NCBI RefSeq assembly: GCF_017368455.1 | Contig: NZ_JAFNJU010000012.1 | Location: 1-64,000, forward strand | DNA from: Proteiniclasticum aestuarii | Lineage (GTDB): Bacteria; Bacillota; Clostridia; Clostridiales; Clostridiaceae | Length of the DNA stretch: 64,000 nucleotides | Direction: 5' to 3' | Part shown: one piece after another, positions 16,636-24,974 of the stretch | How the letters are laid out: each line of letters opens with the position of its first letter | How positions within the stretch are numbered: position 1 is the stretch's first letter | Notes under the pieces: generated by a model | What the model was told of the DNA's origin: nothing | The model's input: only the letters and a program-made list of their open reading frames with translations | The model's database searches: none | Program-made: the position numbers and the translations under genes

Positions 16636-17365
16636 GGAAGAAGTATTTAAAATCATCAATGAAATACATGAGGAAGAAAGTGACAAGATAGTTAAGGTGG
16701 CTGAAGTCATTGCAGAGCACATCAAGAAGGACAGATTGGTGCATATCTGGGGTCCGGGAGGGCATTCGAATTTAGCTGCAATGGAAATTTTTTTCAGAGC
16801 TGGTGGTCTGATGCATGTAAATGCGATTTTGAATACAGATACGATGCTCAACAATGGTGCCTTAAAGTCGATGAATGTTGAACGATTGCCTGGTTATGGA
16901 AGAATAGTCATTGAAGACCAGGGTATTGGAGAGGGTGACCTACTCATTGTAGTTAATGCATATGGCATTAATACAGCAACAATTGATGCTGCGCTTACAG
17001 CCAAAGAAAAAGGCGCTTTAGTAATTGGAATCAGTTCCCATGACCATGCCAATGATACACCTGCGAATCACATAGCGAGACATCCTTCAAAAAAGAATCT
17101 TCAAGATATTGTGGACTATTCTGTAGACTGTAAGCTGGCTGTTGGAGACGCATGTATCAGCTTGGATGGGTTTGAACAGAAAATCGGAGCGCTAAGCACA
17201 TTTGCAAATGCTTTTGTTTTAAACTCAATCGTCATTGAGACTATAAATATCCTCGTGGAAGAAGGAATTCATCCCCCGGTATGGATGAGTGGAAATGCTG
17301 ATGGTGGAGATGAATGGAACAAAAGGTTTATGGGGAAATTCAGAGACAAGATAAAGATGCTTTAG
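16604..17365 (+). CDS. SIS-domain sugar isomerase-like protein (UPF0309)
   Basis: The protein has about 253 residues and a SIS fold: 'DRLVHIWGPGGHSNLAAMEI' (about 45-65), 'EGDLLIVVNAYGINTATIDA' (about 105-125), 'KGALVIGISSHDHAND', and the family-specific C terminus 'HPPVWMSGNADGGDEWN'. UPF0309 proteins are predicted phosphosugar-binding or isomerising enzymes. Three ATGs are possible (16601, 16604, 16622); AGGAGG at 16593-16598 fits 16604 best. It lies between the ceramidase-like gene and nagA, implying a step on an amino-sugar phosphate or a regulatory binding role. Confidence 0.82.
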   Translation: MKKGTVMKQYKEEVFKIINEIHEEESDKIVKVAEVIAEHIKKDRLVHIWGPGGHSNLAAMEIFFRAGGLMHVNAILNTDTMLNNGALKSMNVERLPGYGRIVIEDQGIGEGDLLIVVNAYGINTATIDAALTAKEKGALVIGISSHDHANDTPANHIARHPSKKNLQDIVDYSVDCKLAVGDACISLDGFEQKIGALSTFANAFVLNSIVIETINILVEEGIHPPVWMSGNADGGDEWNKRFMGKFRDKIKML

Positions 17366-17376
17366 AAGGAGTTATG

Positions 17377-18561
17377 ATGAAAAGTTTATTATTTACAAAT
17401 ATTAAGGTAATCATGTTAACTGGAATCTATGACTATGAAGTACTTGTTGAAAATGGTAAAATTACCCGCGTAGAAGACAGGGTTGATAGATCGAACCTGG
17501 ATATAGAAATAATCGATGGTGGCGGAAAATACTTGGCACCGGGCTTCATTGAATTACACAGCCATGGTGCTGGAGGATATGACTTCATGGATGGGAGCCA
17601 TGATGCTATATACAAAGCTATTCGGGCTCATTTACGATATGGAACTACCTCTATATGCCCTACAAGCATTACTAGCACAAAAGAATCCCTCCTAAAGCTA
17701 ATTAAAGACTTCAACGAACTTGAACTGACTAGAGAAGGACATCCAAATATATTAGGTTTACATTTGGAAGGACCATATTTTGCTTATAACCAAAGAGGTG
17801 CACAGGATCCCAAATACCTTAGAAATCCAGATCCATCGGAGTATATAGAAGTTCTGGAAAGCACAGATAGAATAATAAGATGGTCTTTTGCCGCCGAACT
17901 TGAAGGGTCAAAAGAGTTTCTATCAATTTTGCGTGACAAGGGAATTGTCACCTCAGTAGCTCACTCTGATGCTACGACGCAGGAAGTAATTGATGCTTAT
18001 GAAAATGGTGTCTCGATTCTTACTCACTTCTATAGTGGGATGTCAACTGTCACTAGGCGTAATGCATATAGATTTGGAGGCGTCGTTGAAGCTGGATACC
18101 TGATTGATGATCTTTATGTTGAAGTTATTGCTGATGGAAAACATCTGCCAAAGGAGCTGCTCCAATTGATATATAAAGTCAAGGGAGCTGATCGAATTTG
18201 TCTTATCACCGATTCCATGAGAGCTGCTGGCATGCCAGACGGCAAATATATACTAGGAAACCTTGAGACAGGCAATGAGGTAGTTGTGGAGGATGGTGTA
18301 GCGAAGCTTTTGGATCGTTCTGCCTTTGCTGGTAGCGTTGCAACACCTGATCGTTTAATAAGGACATTCAGAGAGTTTACAGGTGCTCCGTTATATGAAG
18401 TGATTAAGTTAATGACTTTTAATCCTGCTAAAGTATTGGGGATTTCTGACCGTAAGGGATCCATAGCAGCTGGAAAAGATGCTGATCTAATATTGTTCAA
18501 TGAGAATATTGAGATCGAAAAAGTGATTCTCAGAGGAGAAACAGTTAATTTTGATCAATGA
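17377..18561 (+). CDS. nagA: N-acetylglucosamine-6-phosphate deacetylase
   Basis: This 394-residue NagA removes the acetyl group from GlcNAc-6-phosphate to give GlcN-6-phosphate for NagB. Metal and catalytic residues are visible: 'ELHSHG' (His61, His63), Glu131 in 'LHLEGPYF', His196 in 'VAHSDA', His217 in 'LTHFYSGM' and Asp279 in 'LITDSM'. The usual THLFNAM is altered to THFYSGM, and NQRGAQDPKYL replaces the KGAH block, as in some Firmicute NagA proteins. AAGGAG at 17366-17371 is better spaced from ATG 17377 than 17374. It is the last gene of the operon; the hairpin in the right repeat terminates it. Confidence 0.92.
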   Translation: MKSLLFTNIKVIMLTGIYDYEVLVENGKITRVEDRVDRSNLDIEIIDGGGKYLAPGFIELHSHGAGGYDFMDGSHDAIYKAIRAHLRYGTTSICPTSITSTKESLLKLIKDFNELELTREGHPNILGLHLEGPYFAYNQRGAQDPKYLRNPDPSEYIEVLESTDRIIRWSFAAELEGSKEFLSILRDKGIVTSVAHSDATTQEVIDAYENGVSILTHFYSGMSTVTRRNAYRFGGVVEAGYLIDDLYVEVIADGKHLPKELLQLIYKVKGADRICLITDSMRAAGMPDGKYILGNLETGNEVVVEDGVAKLLDRSAFAGSVATPDRLIRTFREFTGAPLYEVIKLMTFNPAKVLGISDRKGSIAAGKDADLILFNENIEIEKVILRGETVNFDQ

Positions 18562-18621
18562 AATCACTTCAAATTAGTAACAGAAAATGATATCTATAAC
18601 TGATATTTCATCTTTTAAGGT

Positions 18622-18833
18622 AAAAGATGACCACCAGGGATTTTCATCTCTGGTGGTCACTTTTTATATCCAAGAAGAAAGGGGGAACTTACTTCTTATT
18701 GGCGAATGCTATTTCTCTTCATCGTGATGCACTTCCGTGATGACAGGTCCGCGCTCTCTCATTTCATCCATCCGTGCTTTCTGCTCCGCTTCTTTCAGTC
18801 TGTCTTCCGCTTCCAGCTTCTTCTGGATTTCCT
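18622..18833. repeat. right copy of 211/212-bp direct repeat
   Basis: It matches 9483-9693 except for one additional T. Here the repeat is in its native setting, as the 3' end of the intact channel gene (stop at 18709) plus its terminator. Together the copies bracket about 8.9 kb of AT-rich DNA. Confidence 0.95.
18628..18663. terminator. hairpin terminator inside right repeat
   Basis: The same GACCACCAG/CTGGTGGTC hairpin as at 9489, followed by TTTTT on the plus strand and TCTTTTA on the minus strand. It ends nagA from the left and the channel gene from the right. Confidence 0.8.
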
Positions 18834-20040
18834 TCATGCTGCCTTTGCTCTCCTCCATGTTCTTCTCCAGCTTCTGAAGGGTGTTTCTTGCGAAATCTCT
18901 ACCACCGATGCCGAAGGCGATGGCGAATGCCACAGCGGAGGCTACGATGATGGCGATGAACAGGGTTTCCACAAACAGTGCACCGATGCCCAGGTGGGAC
19001 AGTGCCATGAGGGCTGAGATGGTGATGATCACGCCTTTGATGATCATGGCTGCGAACCTTGCCTGTGGCAGAGTGTCCACGATGAATCTTTTGGCGACGG
19101 AACCCAGTATATATCCTCCCAGAAGGATAAGCAGTGCGCTTAAGATCATTGGCAGGTAGGCGATGACCGCTCCGCCGATGGTCTGGAAGATGGTAAGGCC
19201 GATGAGATCAAAGGCCTGAACGGTGAAGAACAGGATGATCAGAGCCTTGACGACGATGCCGACGACTCTTCCCAGATCAAAACCGGTGGCTCTGGGCTCA
19301 TCCATGACATCAGCGACTTTATCGGACAGGCCGAATCCGTCGATGATGTTTTCAACAAGATCTCCAACCAGTTTGGCGATGAAGATTCCGATGAGGATGA
19401 GAATGCCGGCTGCCAGAATCTGAGGGATGATGCCTGTGATGCTCATGAGCATGGTCACAGCAGGATCTGTGATGGCATCTATATTTAGCACTTCCAGTGC
19501 CGCGATGATGAATGGAATCAATACGATGACATAAAGCACTTTTCCGCCCAGATCCGCAAAAGACAGGGTGTTTTTAGAAGGCTCTTCCGATGTCTTCGAA
19601 TCGGCGAGACCCATTCTGTCTTTCAGCTTGTCCACTTTCACTTTTTCAAGGAACCCTACGGTCAGCTGCTGAACAATCTTAGCGATGACGAATCCCAGGA
19701 ACAGCAGAAGCGCTGCACCGATGAGTCTAGGAATATATCCCAGGAAGGTTCCAAGCATACCGGTCAGAGGTGCTGAAATGTTGTTCAGTCCGAACCGGTC
19801 GAAGATTCCTGGTAAGAAGAAAAGAACCGTTAAGATGAATCCGAGCTTACCTAGAAGTTCAGGAATGCTGTTTGCTTCTTTGGCACTGTCTCCGAACCTC
19901 TGATCCAGCTTGAGCGCCTTGGCACCTTTCGCGATGAGGTTTTTCACTATATAACCAGCTATGATGGCGATAATAAGGAATAAAATGCCAACGAGGATGT
20001 CCGGTATACTCTGTTCCAGATTGATGGTTAGTTCATTCAT
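18709..20040 (-). CDS. MscS/CmpX-like small-conductance channel protein (TM-helix repeat)
   Basis: The 443-residue membrane protein has repeated TM-helix units ('LIGAALLLFLGFVIAKIVQQ', 'ILAAGILILIGIFIAKLVGD', 'ILSALLILLGGYILGSVAKR') and ends its pore-like segment with 'AFAIAFGIGGRDFARNTL', the CmpX/MscS-like signature. It has a charged coiled-coil C tail of about 60 residues. Members act as, or resemble, mechanosensitive channels that relieve turgor or influence the cell envelope. Its last 41 or so codons lie inside the right direct repeat and recur at 9569-9693. AAGGAGTGATTTC precedes the ATG at 20040. Confidence 0.85.
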   Translation of the reverse strand: MNELTINLEQSIPDILVGILFLIIAIIAGYIVKNLIAKGAKALKLDQRFGDSAKEANSIPELLGKLGFILTVLFFLPGIFDRFGLNNISAPLTGMLGTFLGYIPRLIGAALLLFLGFVIAKIVQQLTVGFLEKVKVDKLKDRMGLADSKTSEEPSKNTLSFADLGGKVLYVIVLIPFIIAALEVLNIDAITDPAVTMLMSITGIIPQILAAGILILIGIFIAKLVGDLVENIIDGFGLSDKVADVMDEPRATGFDLGRVVGIVVKALIILFFTVQAFDLIGLTIFQTIGGAVIAYLPMILSALLILLGGYILGSVAKRFIVDTLPQARFAAMIIKGVIITISALMALSHLGIGALFVETLFIAIIVASAVAFAIAFGIGGRDFARNTLQKLEKNMEESKGSMKEIQKKLEAEDRLKEAEQKARMDEMRERGPVITEVHHDEEK

Positions 20041-20393
20041 GAAATCACTCCTTAATAATAGATGGATGATGCTTTGTTACATAATCTATTTTAAGGGGAA
20101 GATGTTGATAAACCTGAAATAAAATGTTAAGAAAGCGCGTGTTTACAAAGTGTTTTCATATATTAAATAGCTTATAAGTATCAATTTATATATTTATACA
20201 CAGGAAATAGTAGCAGAATACTCTTGAACAGATTTTAAGGCGTCATTCTATAGAAACCTTATTGTATTTGGTACTGAGTCAATGATAGTATGAAGATGCA
20301 TGCCTGAATTTTAACATTATCCGAAAAAAGGTTATAATCTATCCTTTAATATGGTATAATATACTACATAATAAACAATGTGAGGTGTATGAC
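20041..20393. other. intergenic region between divergent genes
   Basis: This is an AT-rich spacer of about 350 bp between the channel gene (-) and the ABC gene (+). It contains a candidate promoter for the ABC operon (20311-20338) and a second TATAAT at 20355-20360. No ORF with a ribosome site and no obvious RNA structure was seen. Confidence 0.5.
20311..20338 (+). promoter_or_regulatory. candidate promoter of the ABC operon
   Basis: TTAACA (20311-20316) and TATAAT (20333-20338) are 16 bp apart. Another TATAAT at 20355-20360 lies nearer the gene and could be an alternative -10. Confidence 0.5.
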
Positions 20394-21101
20394 ATGAAAC
20401 TGCAACTGGAACAGATCACCAAATCCTTTGATAACAAGAAAGTCCTGAAAGATGTATCCTTTGAATTTGAAAACGGAAAGATCTATGCGCTTCTTGGACG
20501 AAATGGTGCGGGCAAAACAACGCTCTTCAATATTCTTGCCGATGAAGTCAAAGAAGATGGAGGGACCATGAATCTTTCTCTTCACGGTGAAACACGAGAC
20601 CTTTCCATAGAGGATCTCAGCTATGTGTATTCGTCACCTGTACTGCCTGATTTTCTCACGGGGTATGAATTCATCAGGTTCTTCATGGACATCAACAAGG
20701 AGAAGCTCAAAGGAGAAGAAACCATAGATGATTACTTCAATCTCATCAAGATCGATGAAGAAGACAGGCATCGTCTCATCAAGGGATACTCCCACGGCAT
20801 GAAGAACAAGCTGCAGATGCTGCTGTTTCTCATCGCCAAGCCACCGGTGATTCTCCTGGATGAACCGCTCACTTCTCTGGATGTGGTGGTGGCACTGGAG
20901 ATCAAGAAGCTTCTGAAAAGCATCCGCAAGAATCACATCATCATTTTCTCCACCCATATTCTCCAGCTGGCCACGGATCTCTGCGATGAGATCGTCATCC
21001 TCAATGACGGAAGGCTTTCTCTTCTGGATCATGAAATGCTTGCTGATCCTAACTTTGAAGAAGAAATCATTGAGAGGCTGAAGGAGGAAGGTCATGCTTA
21101 G
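20394..21101 (+). CDS. ABC transporter ATP-binding protein
   Basis: The 235-residue ATPase has Walker A 'LLGRNGAGKTTLFN' (about 31-44), signature 'YSHGMKNKLQML' and Walker B 'VILLDEPLTSLD'. It belongs to the CcmA/BcrA-like exporter group with one ATPase and a separate large permease. TGAGGTG at 20381-20387 supports the ATG at 20394 rather than the GTG at 20385. The gene overlaps the permease gene by 8 bp. The substrate cannot be told from sequence. Confidence 0.9.
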   Translation: MKLQLEQITKSFDNKKVLKDVSFEFENGKIYALLGRNGAGKTTLFNILADEVKEDGGTMNLSLHGETRDLSIEDLSYVYSSPVLPDFLTGYEFIRFFMDINKEKLKGEETIDDYFNLIKIDEEDRHRLIKGYSHGMKNKLQMLLFLIAKPPVILLDEPLTSLDVVVALEIKKLLKSIRKNHIIIFSTHILQLATDLCDEIVILNDGRLSLLDHEMLADPNFEEEIIERLKEEGHA

Positions 21102-22686
21102 TAGTATGCTTACCATCATGAAGGTGGAGACTTCCATTTTCCTCAACGGGTTTCTCTATTTTCTGAAGAAAGTGTTTTTTCTCAAGAACGCACTGAAGTC
21201 CACCAGCTATTCCTTCCTGAAGATCAAGAGAGGGCTGGGTTATGTGGCCTTTGTTTATCACTTTATCTGGAGCGCACTAAAAGCGCTGATCCTGCCGGTG
21301 ATATTTATCTTTCTGCCGCAGCTTGTTCTGGGGCCAGAAGGTAAGGCGCATCCGCTGACGCTGGTTCTTGTGTTCTACTTTGTGCTGAGGCTTCTAAGCT
21401 CTCTGACGCTGGAGATGAATCATCAGAAGTTCATCATGATCAAGGAAATGAGAATGAATGCCAGGGAATATACCTTTGCCCATCTTCTGAAGAAAGAAGG
21501 ATTCAAGTTCACTGGAAGAACCCTGTCCTTTCTTCTCATCGGAAACCTCATCGGGATGAATCTGCCCACGGCGCTTCTCGTTTCGGTGATGGCCACCATG
21601 ATGTCACTGACGGCAGAAGCGCTTCATCTCTACGGATTTGATAAGAAGAGCTTTGTGCTGGAAGAACACAATATCATGCTCATCGTACTGTATCTGCTGG
21701 TCTTCGGCTTAGGGTATGGGCTGTACTTTCTTCTGCCTGAGTTTGACGGGGGAAGCCTGCTGCTTCATCCACTGTTTGTGGTGATCATGCTTCTTTCGGG
21801 GATGGCATCTCTCCTCTATCTCAGAAGATACAGAAGGTATACGGAGGTGGCCAGCAGAGCAACCAGCCTTGAGAAGATGACGAAGCTTCAGACTGCAGTG
21901 AAGGAAGCCAGATTCGCCGATGTGAAGATGAATGACAAGGATTTCGGGGACGACTATCAGAACCATGGAAAGTTCAAGGAGAAGGAAGGCTATGCCTTTC
22001 TCAATGCCCTCTTCTTCGATCGCCATCGGAAGTTTTTCCGAAAGCCTGTGTTCGTCAAGACCGGAATCGTCATTGCCGCTTTTCTTCTCATCTTCGTGGC
22101 AGACTTTGCAACGGGGCAGAACATACTTGAAGAGCTTTCACTGGGGCTGAGCACCCAGTACACCCTCTTCATCTTCCTGATGTATCTCCTCTGCAATTCA
22201 AACCGAGACACCAAAGCCATGTTCTATAACTGCGATCTGTCCATGATGCGCTACGGATTCTACAGAAAACCCAAAGCCCTGCTTCTCATGTTCGGGCTTC
22301 GTCTGAGAAGAATCATACTGGGCAACATGATTCCGACGCTGGGGATCATTCTGGGACTCCTGCTGGTGACCTTTTTCTCGGGAACAGGGAACTATATGGA
22401 GATTCTACCGGTGCTGTTTATGATTGTTTCACTATCCCTGTTTTTCTCCATCCACTACATGTTCATGTACTATATCTTCCAGCCCTACACGTCTTCCATG
22501 GAGGTGAAAAATCCTTTCTTTAGCATCATCAACGGCGTGGTGTATTTTGCCTCCTACATGGCCATGCAGATCAGAACCGCCGCATCGAGCTTTCTTCCCT
22601 TCATCATATTGTTCTCTCTTCTTTATGCTGCGGCAGCGGTGGTACTGGTTTATAGAAAGGCGCCCCAGACATTTAGGGTGAAATAG
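21094..22686 (+). CDS. ABC transporter permease, large, unknown substrate
   Basis: The 530-residue membrane protein has about 12 hydrophobic segments in two halves, separated by a soluble region near residues 255-310. It resembles the ABC-2-like permeases that pair with BcrA-type ATPases in Firmicutes, but no substrate-specific motif is recognised. The ATG at 21094 lies inside the ATPase gene with AAGGAGG 6 nt upstream. Function is inferred only from that coupling. Confidence 0.75.
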   Translation: MLSSMLTIMKVETSIFLNGFLYFLKKVFFLKNALKSTSYSFLKIKRGLGYVAFVYHFIWSALKALILPVIFIFLPQLVLGPEGKAHPLTLVLVFYFVLRLLSSLTLEMNHQKFIMIKEMRMNAREYTFAHLLKKEGFKFTGRTLSFLLIGNLIGMNLPTALLVSVMATMMSLTAEALHLYGFDKKSFVLEEHNIMLIVLYLLVFGLGYGLYFLLPEFDGGSLLLHPLFVVIMLLSGMASLLYLRRYRRYTEVASRATSLEKMTKLQTAVKEARFADVKMNDKDFGDDYQNHGKFKEKEGYAFLNALFFDRHRKFFRKPVFVKTGIVIAAFLLIFVADFATGQNILEELSLGLSTQYTLFIFLMYLLCNSNRDTKAMFYNCDLSMMRYGFYRKPKALLLMFGLRLRRIILGNMIPTLGIILGLLLVTFFSGTGNYMEILPVLFMIVSLSLFFSIHYMFMYYIFQPYTSSMEVKNPFFSIINGVVYFASYMAMQIRTAASSFLPFIILFSLLYAAAAVVLVYRKAPQTFRVK

Positions 22687-22746
22687 ACGGAAAAATGTGT
22701 ATAATGATATCAATAGAATCAAATGAAAACAGAAGAGGTGCTGAAG

Positions 22747-24207
22747 ATGGACAACGGATTAATGTTTCAGGGATTCGAGTGGTACATCCCTGACGATGGA
22801 AATTACTATAAGGATCTCAAAAAGAAACTGGTGGATCTGAAACGGATCGGAGTCACCTCTGTGTGGCTTCCTCCGGTATGCAAAGCTACGGGAACCAATG
22901 ATACAGGCTATGGTATCTATGATCTGTATGATCTGGGGGAGTTCGACCAGAAGGGCTCTGTGAGAACAAAATACGGAACAAGGGAAGAGCTTCTTGATCT
23001 CATCCAGGCCATCCACGAAGAAGGGATGCATGTCTATGCGGATGTGGTGCTGAATCACAAAGCGGGAGCGGACTTCGAGGAGGAGTTTGAAGCGGTGAAG
23101 GTGGATAGTGAGGACCGTACCAAAGATATTGAAGAGCCGAGAAAAATCAGAGCCTGGACTGGATTTGATTTTCCGGGAAGAAACGGAAAGTATTCCGACT
23201 TCACCTGGAACTACAATCATTTCTCCGGGGTGGATTACGACAGCCTCACTGGAGAGACAGGCATCTTCAGGATTCTGGGCGAGAACAAAGGCTGGAACTG
23301 GGGGGTGTCCCATGACAACGGGAATTTCGATTACCTGATGTTTTCTGACATCGACCACGCCCATCCGGATGTCGTCGAGGAGCTTATAAGATGGGTCGAC
23401 TGGTTCATCGAGGAACTGAGTCTGGATGGAATCCGATTTGATGCAGTGAAGCATATCGACAGTGCTTTCCTCGATGATTTCACCAACCACATCAAGGAGA
23501 AGATGGGAGAGGAGTTCTATCTGCTGGGTGAGTACTGGGAGCATAATCTGGCGAATAAGACGAAATTCATGAAATCCACAAAATTCAGCATGGATCTTTT
23601 CGATGTGGGACTGCACTTCAATATGTACAATGCATCTAAAGATGCAGGAAATTACGATCTCAGAACCCTCTTTGAGGATACCATCACCAAGGAGAATCCA
23701 CCCATGAGCGTCACATTTGTGGACAACCATGACTCTGAACCTGGGCAGTCCCTGGAGTCTTTTTTAGAACCCTGGTTCAAGGAAATCGCTTATGGCATCA
23801 TCCTGCTGAGAAAGGATGGATATCCCTGCATCTTCTATGGAGACTATTACGGCATCGGCGGGCAGTACATGATCGAGCCCCATAAGGAGCGAATCGACAC
23901 ACTGGCCCTGATCCGAAAGAATCATGCCTATGGAGAGCAGGAGGATTACTTCACTGAAAAAGATCTCATCGGATGGGTCAGACACGGAAACGAAGACCAT
24001 CCGGGAAAATGCGCAGTGGTCATCTCCACCCTGGAAAAGAAGTCCATCTCCATGTTCATGGGGGATGATCAGAGCGGCAGAGTATTCAAGGATTTCACGG
24101 GAAACTGCGAAGACCTTGTGACCGTCAATGAAGAGGGATATGGAGAGTTTCCTGCAGAAGCGGGCAGTATCTCCGTATGGCTGGAAGAGGGAATCGTTCT
24201 GGGCTGA
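22747..24207 (+). CDS. cytoplasmic alpha-amylase (GH13)
   Basis: The 486-residue GH13 enzyme has no signal peptide. The start 'MFQGFEWYIPDDGNYYKDLK' and 'WLPPVCKATGTNDTGYGIYD' match the intracellular AmyS/AmyA (GH13_5-like) group. Catalytic residues are Asp232 ('GIRFDAVKH'), Glu262 ('LLGEYWEH') and Asp329 ('FVDNHDSEP'). It hydrolyses internal alpha-1,4 bonds of maltodextrin or glycogen. AGAGGTG at 22733-22739 fixes ATG 22747; the ATG at 22723 lacks a site. A hairpin at 24233-24260 follows. Confidence 0.93.
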   Translation: MDNGLMFQGFEWYIPDDGNYYKDLKKKLVDLKRIGVTSVWLPPVCKATGTNDTGYGIYDLYDLGEFDQKGSVRTKYGTREELLDLIQAIHEEGMHVYADVVLNHKAGADFEEEFEAVKVDSEDRTKDIEEPRKIRAWTGFDFPGRNGKYSDFTWNYNHFSGVDYDSLTGETGIFRILGENKGWNWGVSHDNGNFDYLMFSDIDHAHPDVVEELIRWVDWFIEELSLDGIRFDAVKHIDSAFLDDFTNHIKEKMGEEFYLLGEYWEHNLANKTKFMKSTKFSMDLFDVGLHFNMYNASKDAGNYDLRTLFEDTITKENPPMSVTFVDNHDSEPGQSLESFLEPWFKEIAYGIILLRKDGYPCIFYGDYYGIGGQYMIEPHKERIDTLALIRKNHAYGEQEDYFTEKDLIGWVRHGNEDHPGKCAVVISTLEKKSISMFMGDDQSGRVFKDFTGNCEDLVTVNEEGYGEFPAEAGSISVWLEEGIVLG

Positions 24208-24232
24208 TCCGGTGGATCTCAAGAAAATACAG

Positions 24233-24260
24233 AAGGACTGTTCAAGGATGAACAGTCCTT
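24233..24260 (+). terminator. hairpin after the amylase gene
   Basis: AAGGACTGTTC and GAACAGTCCTT form an 11-bp perfect stem with a six-base loop. The T tract is poor, so termination may be partial. Confidence 0.55.
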
Positions 24261-24336
24261 ATCCATCTGAATTTCCATCTGTTTCAAGGGTTTCCCGTAT
24301 GATATGATGGGAGAAGGAATCCTCAAGGAGAAAAAT

Positions 24337-24951
24337 ATGAAAAAACTGAAACAAGGCGTATACAGTGCACTGGGCAGAATCTATATTCCCGAAGAGCTCC
24401 GTGGAAAAAAAGATCTCATTCTGCACATCTCGGATACACCTCTGGCCATCTATCCGGCCATAAGAAGACTGATCAGAATCATGAAACCGAAAGTGATCAT
24501 CCATACGGGGGATCTGGCGGATCACATCAAGCTGGAATTCAATGAGAATCTCATGAAGGAATTTTTAAGTGATGCCAGAAAGATCATCCGGATCATGGAG
24601 TTCTCTTCTGCAGAGGAAATCTACCTTGCCATGGGCAATCATGACAAGTACGCAAAGGTGAAGGATATGGTTTCCCGAAGCACACTCATTGAGATGGGAG
24701 GCGTGGTGAAGATAGAAGGGTATGATTTTCACTTGTCCCATTACTATGAAGATGTGATCACGGACCCAAGAGAGTACAATCTCTATGGACACAATCCCGA
24801 GAAGAAGAACCATAAGGTGAGAACCCGATGGTTCCTAAATGGCGTGTCCAGCATCAATGTCATCGAAGGGGAAAGCGGGAAGGTCCATGAACTGCGATAC
24901 CCCTGGGGTACCGACAGCTACCGGTACAGGAGAGTCAAGAGCGGATTATAG
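24337..24951 (+). CDS. calcineurin-like metallophosphoesterase
   Basis: The 204-residue protein has the metallophosphatase motifs 'LHISDTPL', 'VIIHTGDLADH', 'YLAMGNHDKY', 'HLSHYYED' and 'NLYGHNP'. The first Asp-x-His has become SDTP, so the metal site may be altered. The family includes phosphodiesterases and protein phosphatases. AAGGAG about 8 nt upstream sets ATG 24337. It lies 23 bp before an unrecognised gene and likely shares its transcript. Confidence 0.8.
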   Translation: MKKLKQGVYSALGRIYIPEELRGKKDLILHISDTPLAIYPAIRRLIRIMKPKVIIHTGDLADHIKLEFNENLMKEFLSDARKIIRIMEFSSAEEIYLAMGNHDKYAKVKDMVSRSTLIEMGGVVKIEGYDFHLSHYYEDVITDPREYNLYGHNPEKKNHKVRTRWFLNGVSSINVIEGESGKVHELRYPWGTDSYRYRRVKSGL

Positions 24952-24974
24952 TAAATTTTGTAAGGAGACTTGAT

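Noticed and set aside
9483-18833. IS element or composite transposon
   Set aside because: No transposase and no terminal inverted repeats were seen; the repeat is a piece of a resident gene and its terminator.
22759-23730. 323-codon minus-strand frame
   Set aside because: Antisense shadow of the alpha-amylase gene; composition rich in Ile/His/Leu typical of mirror frames.
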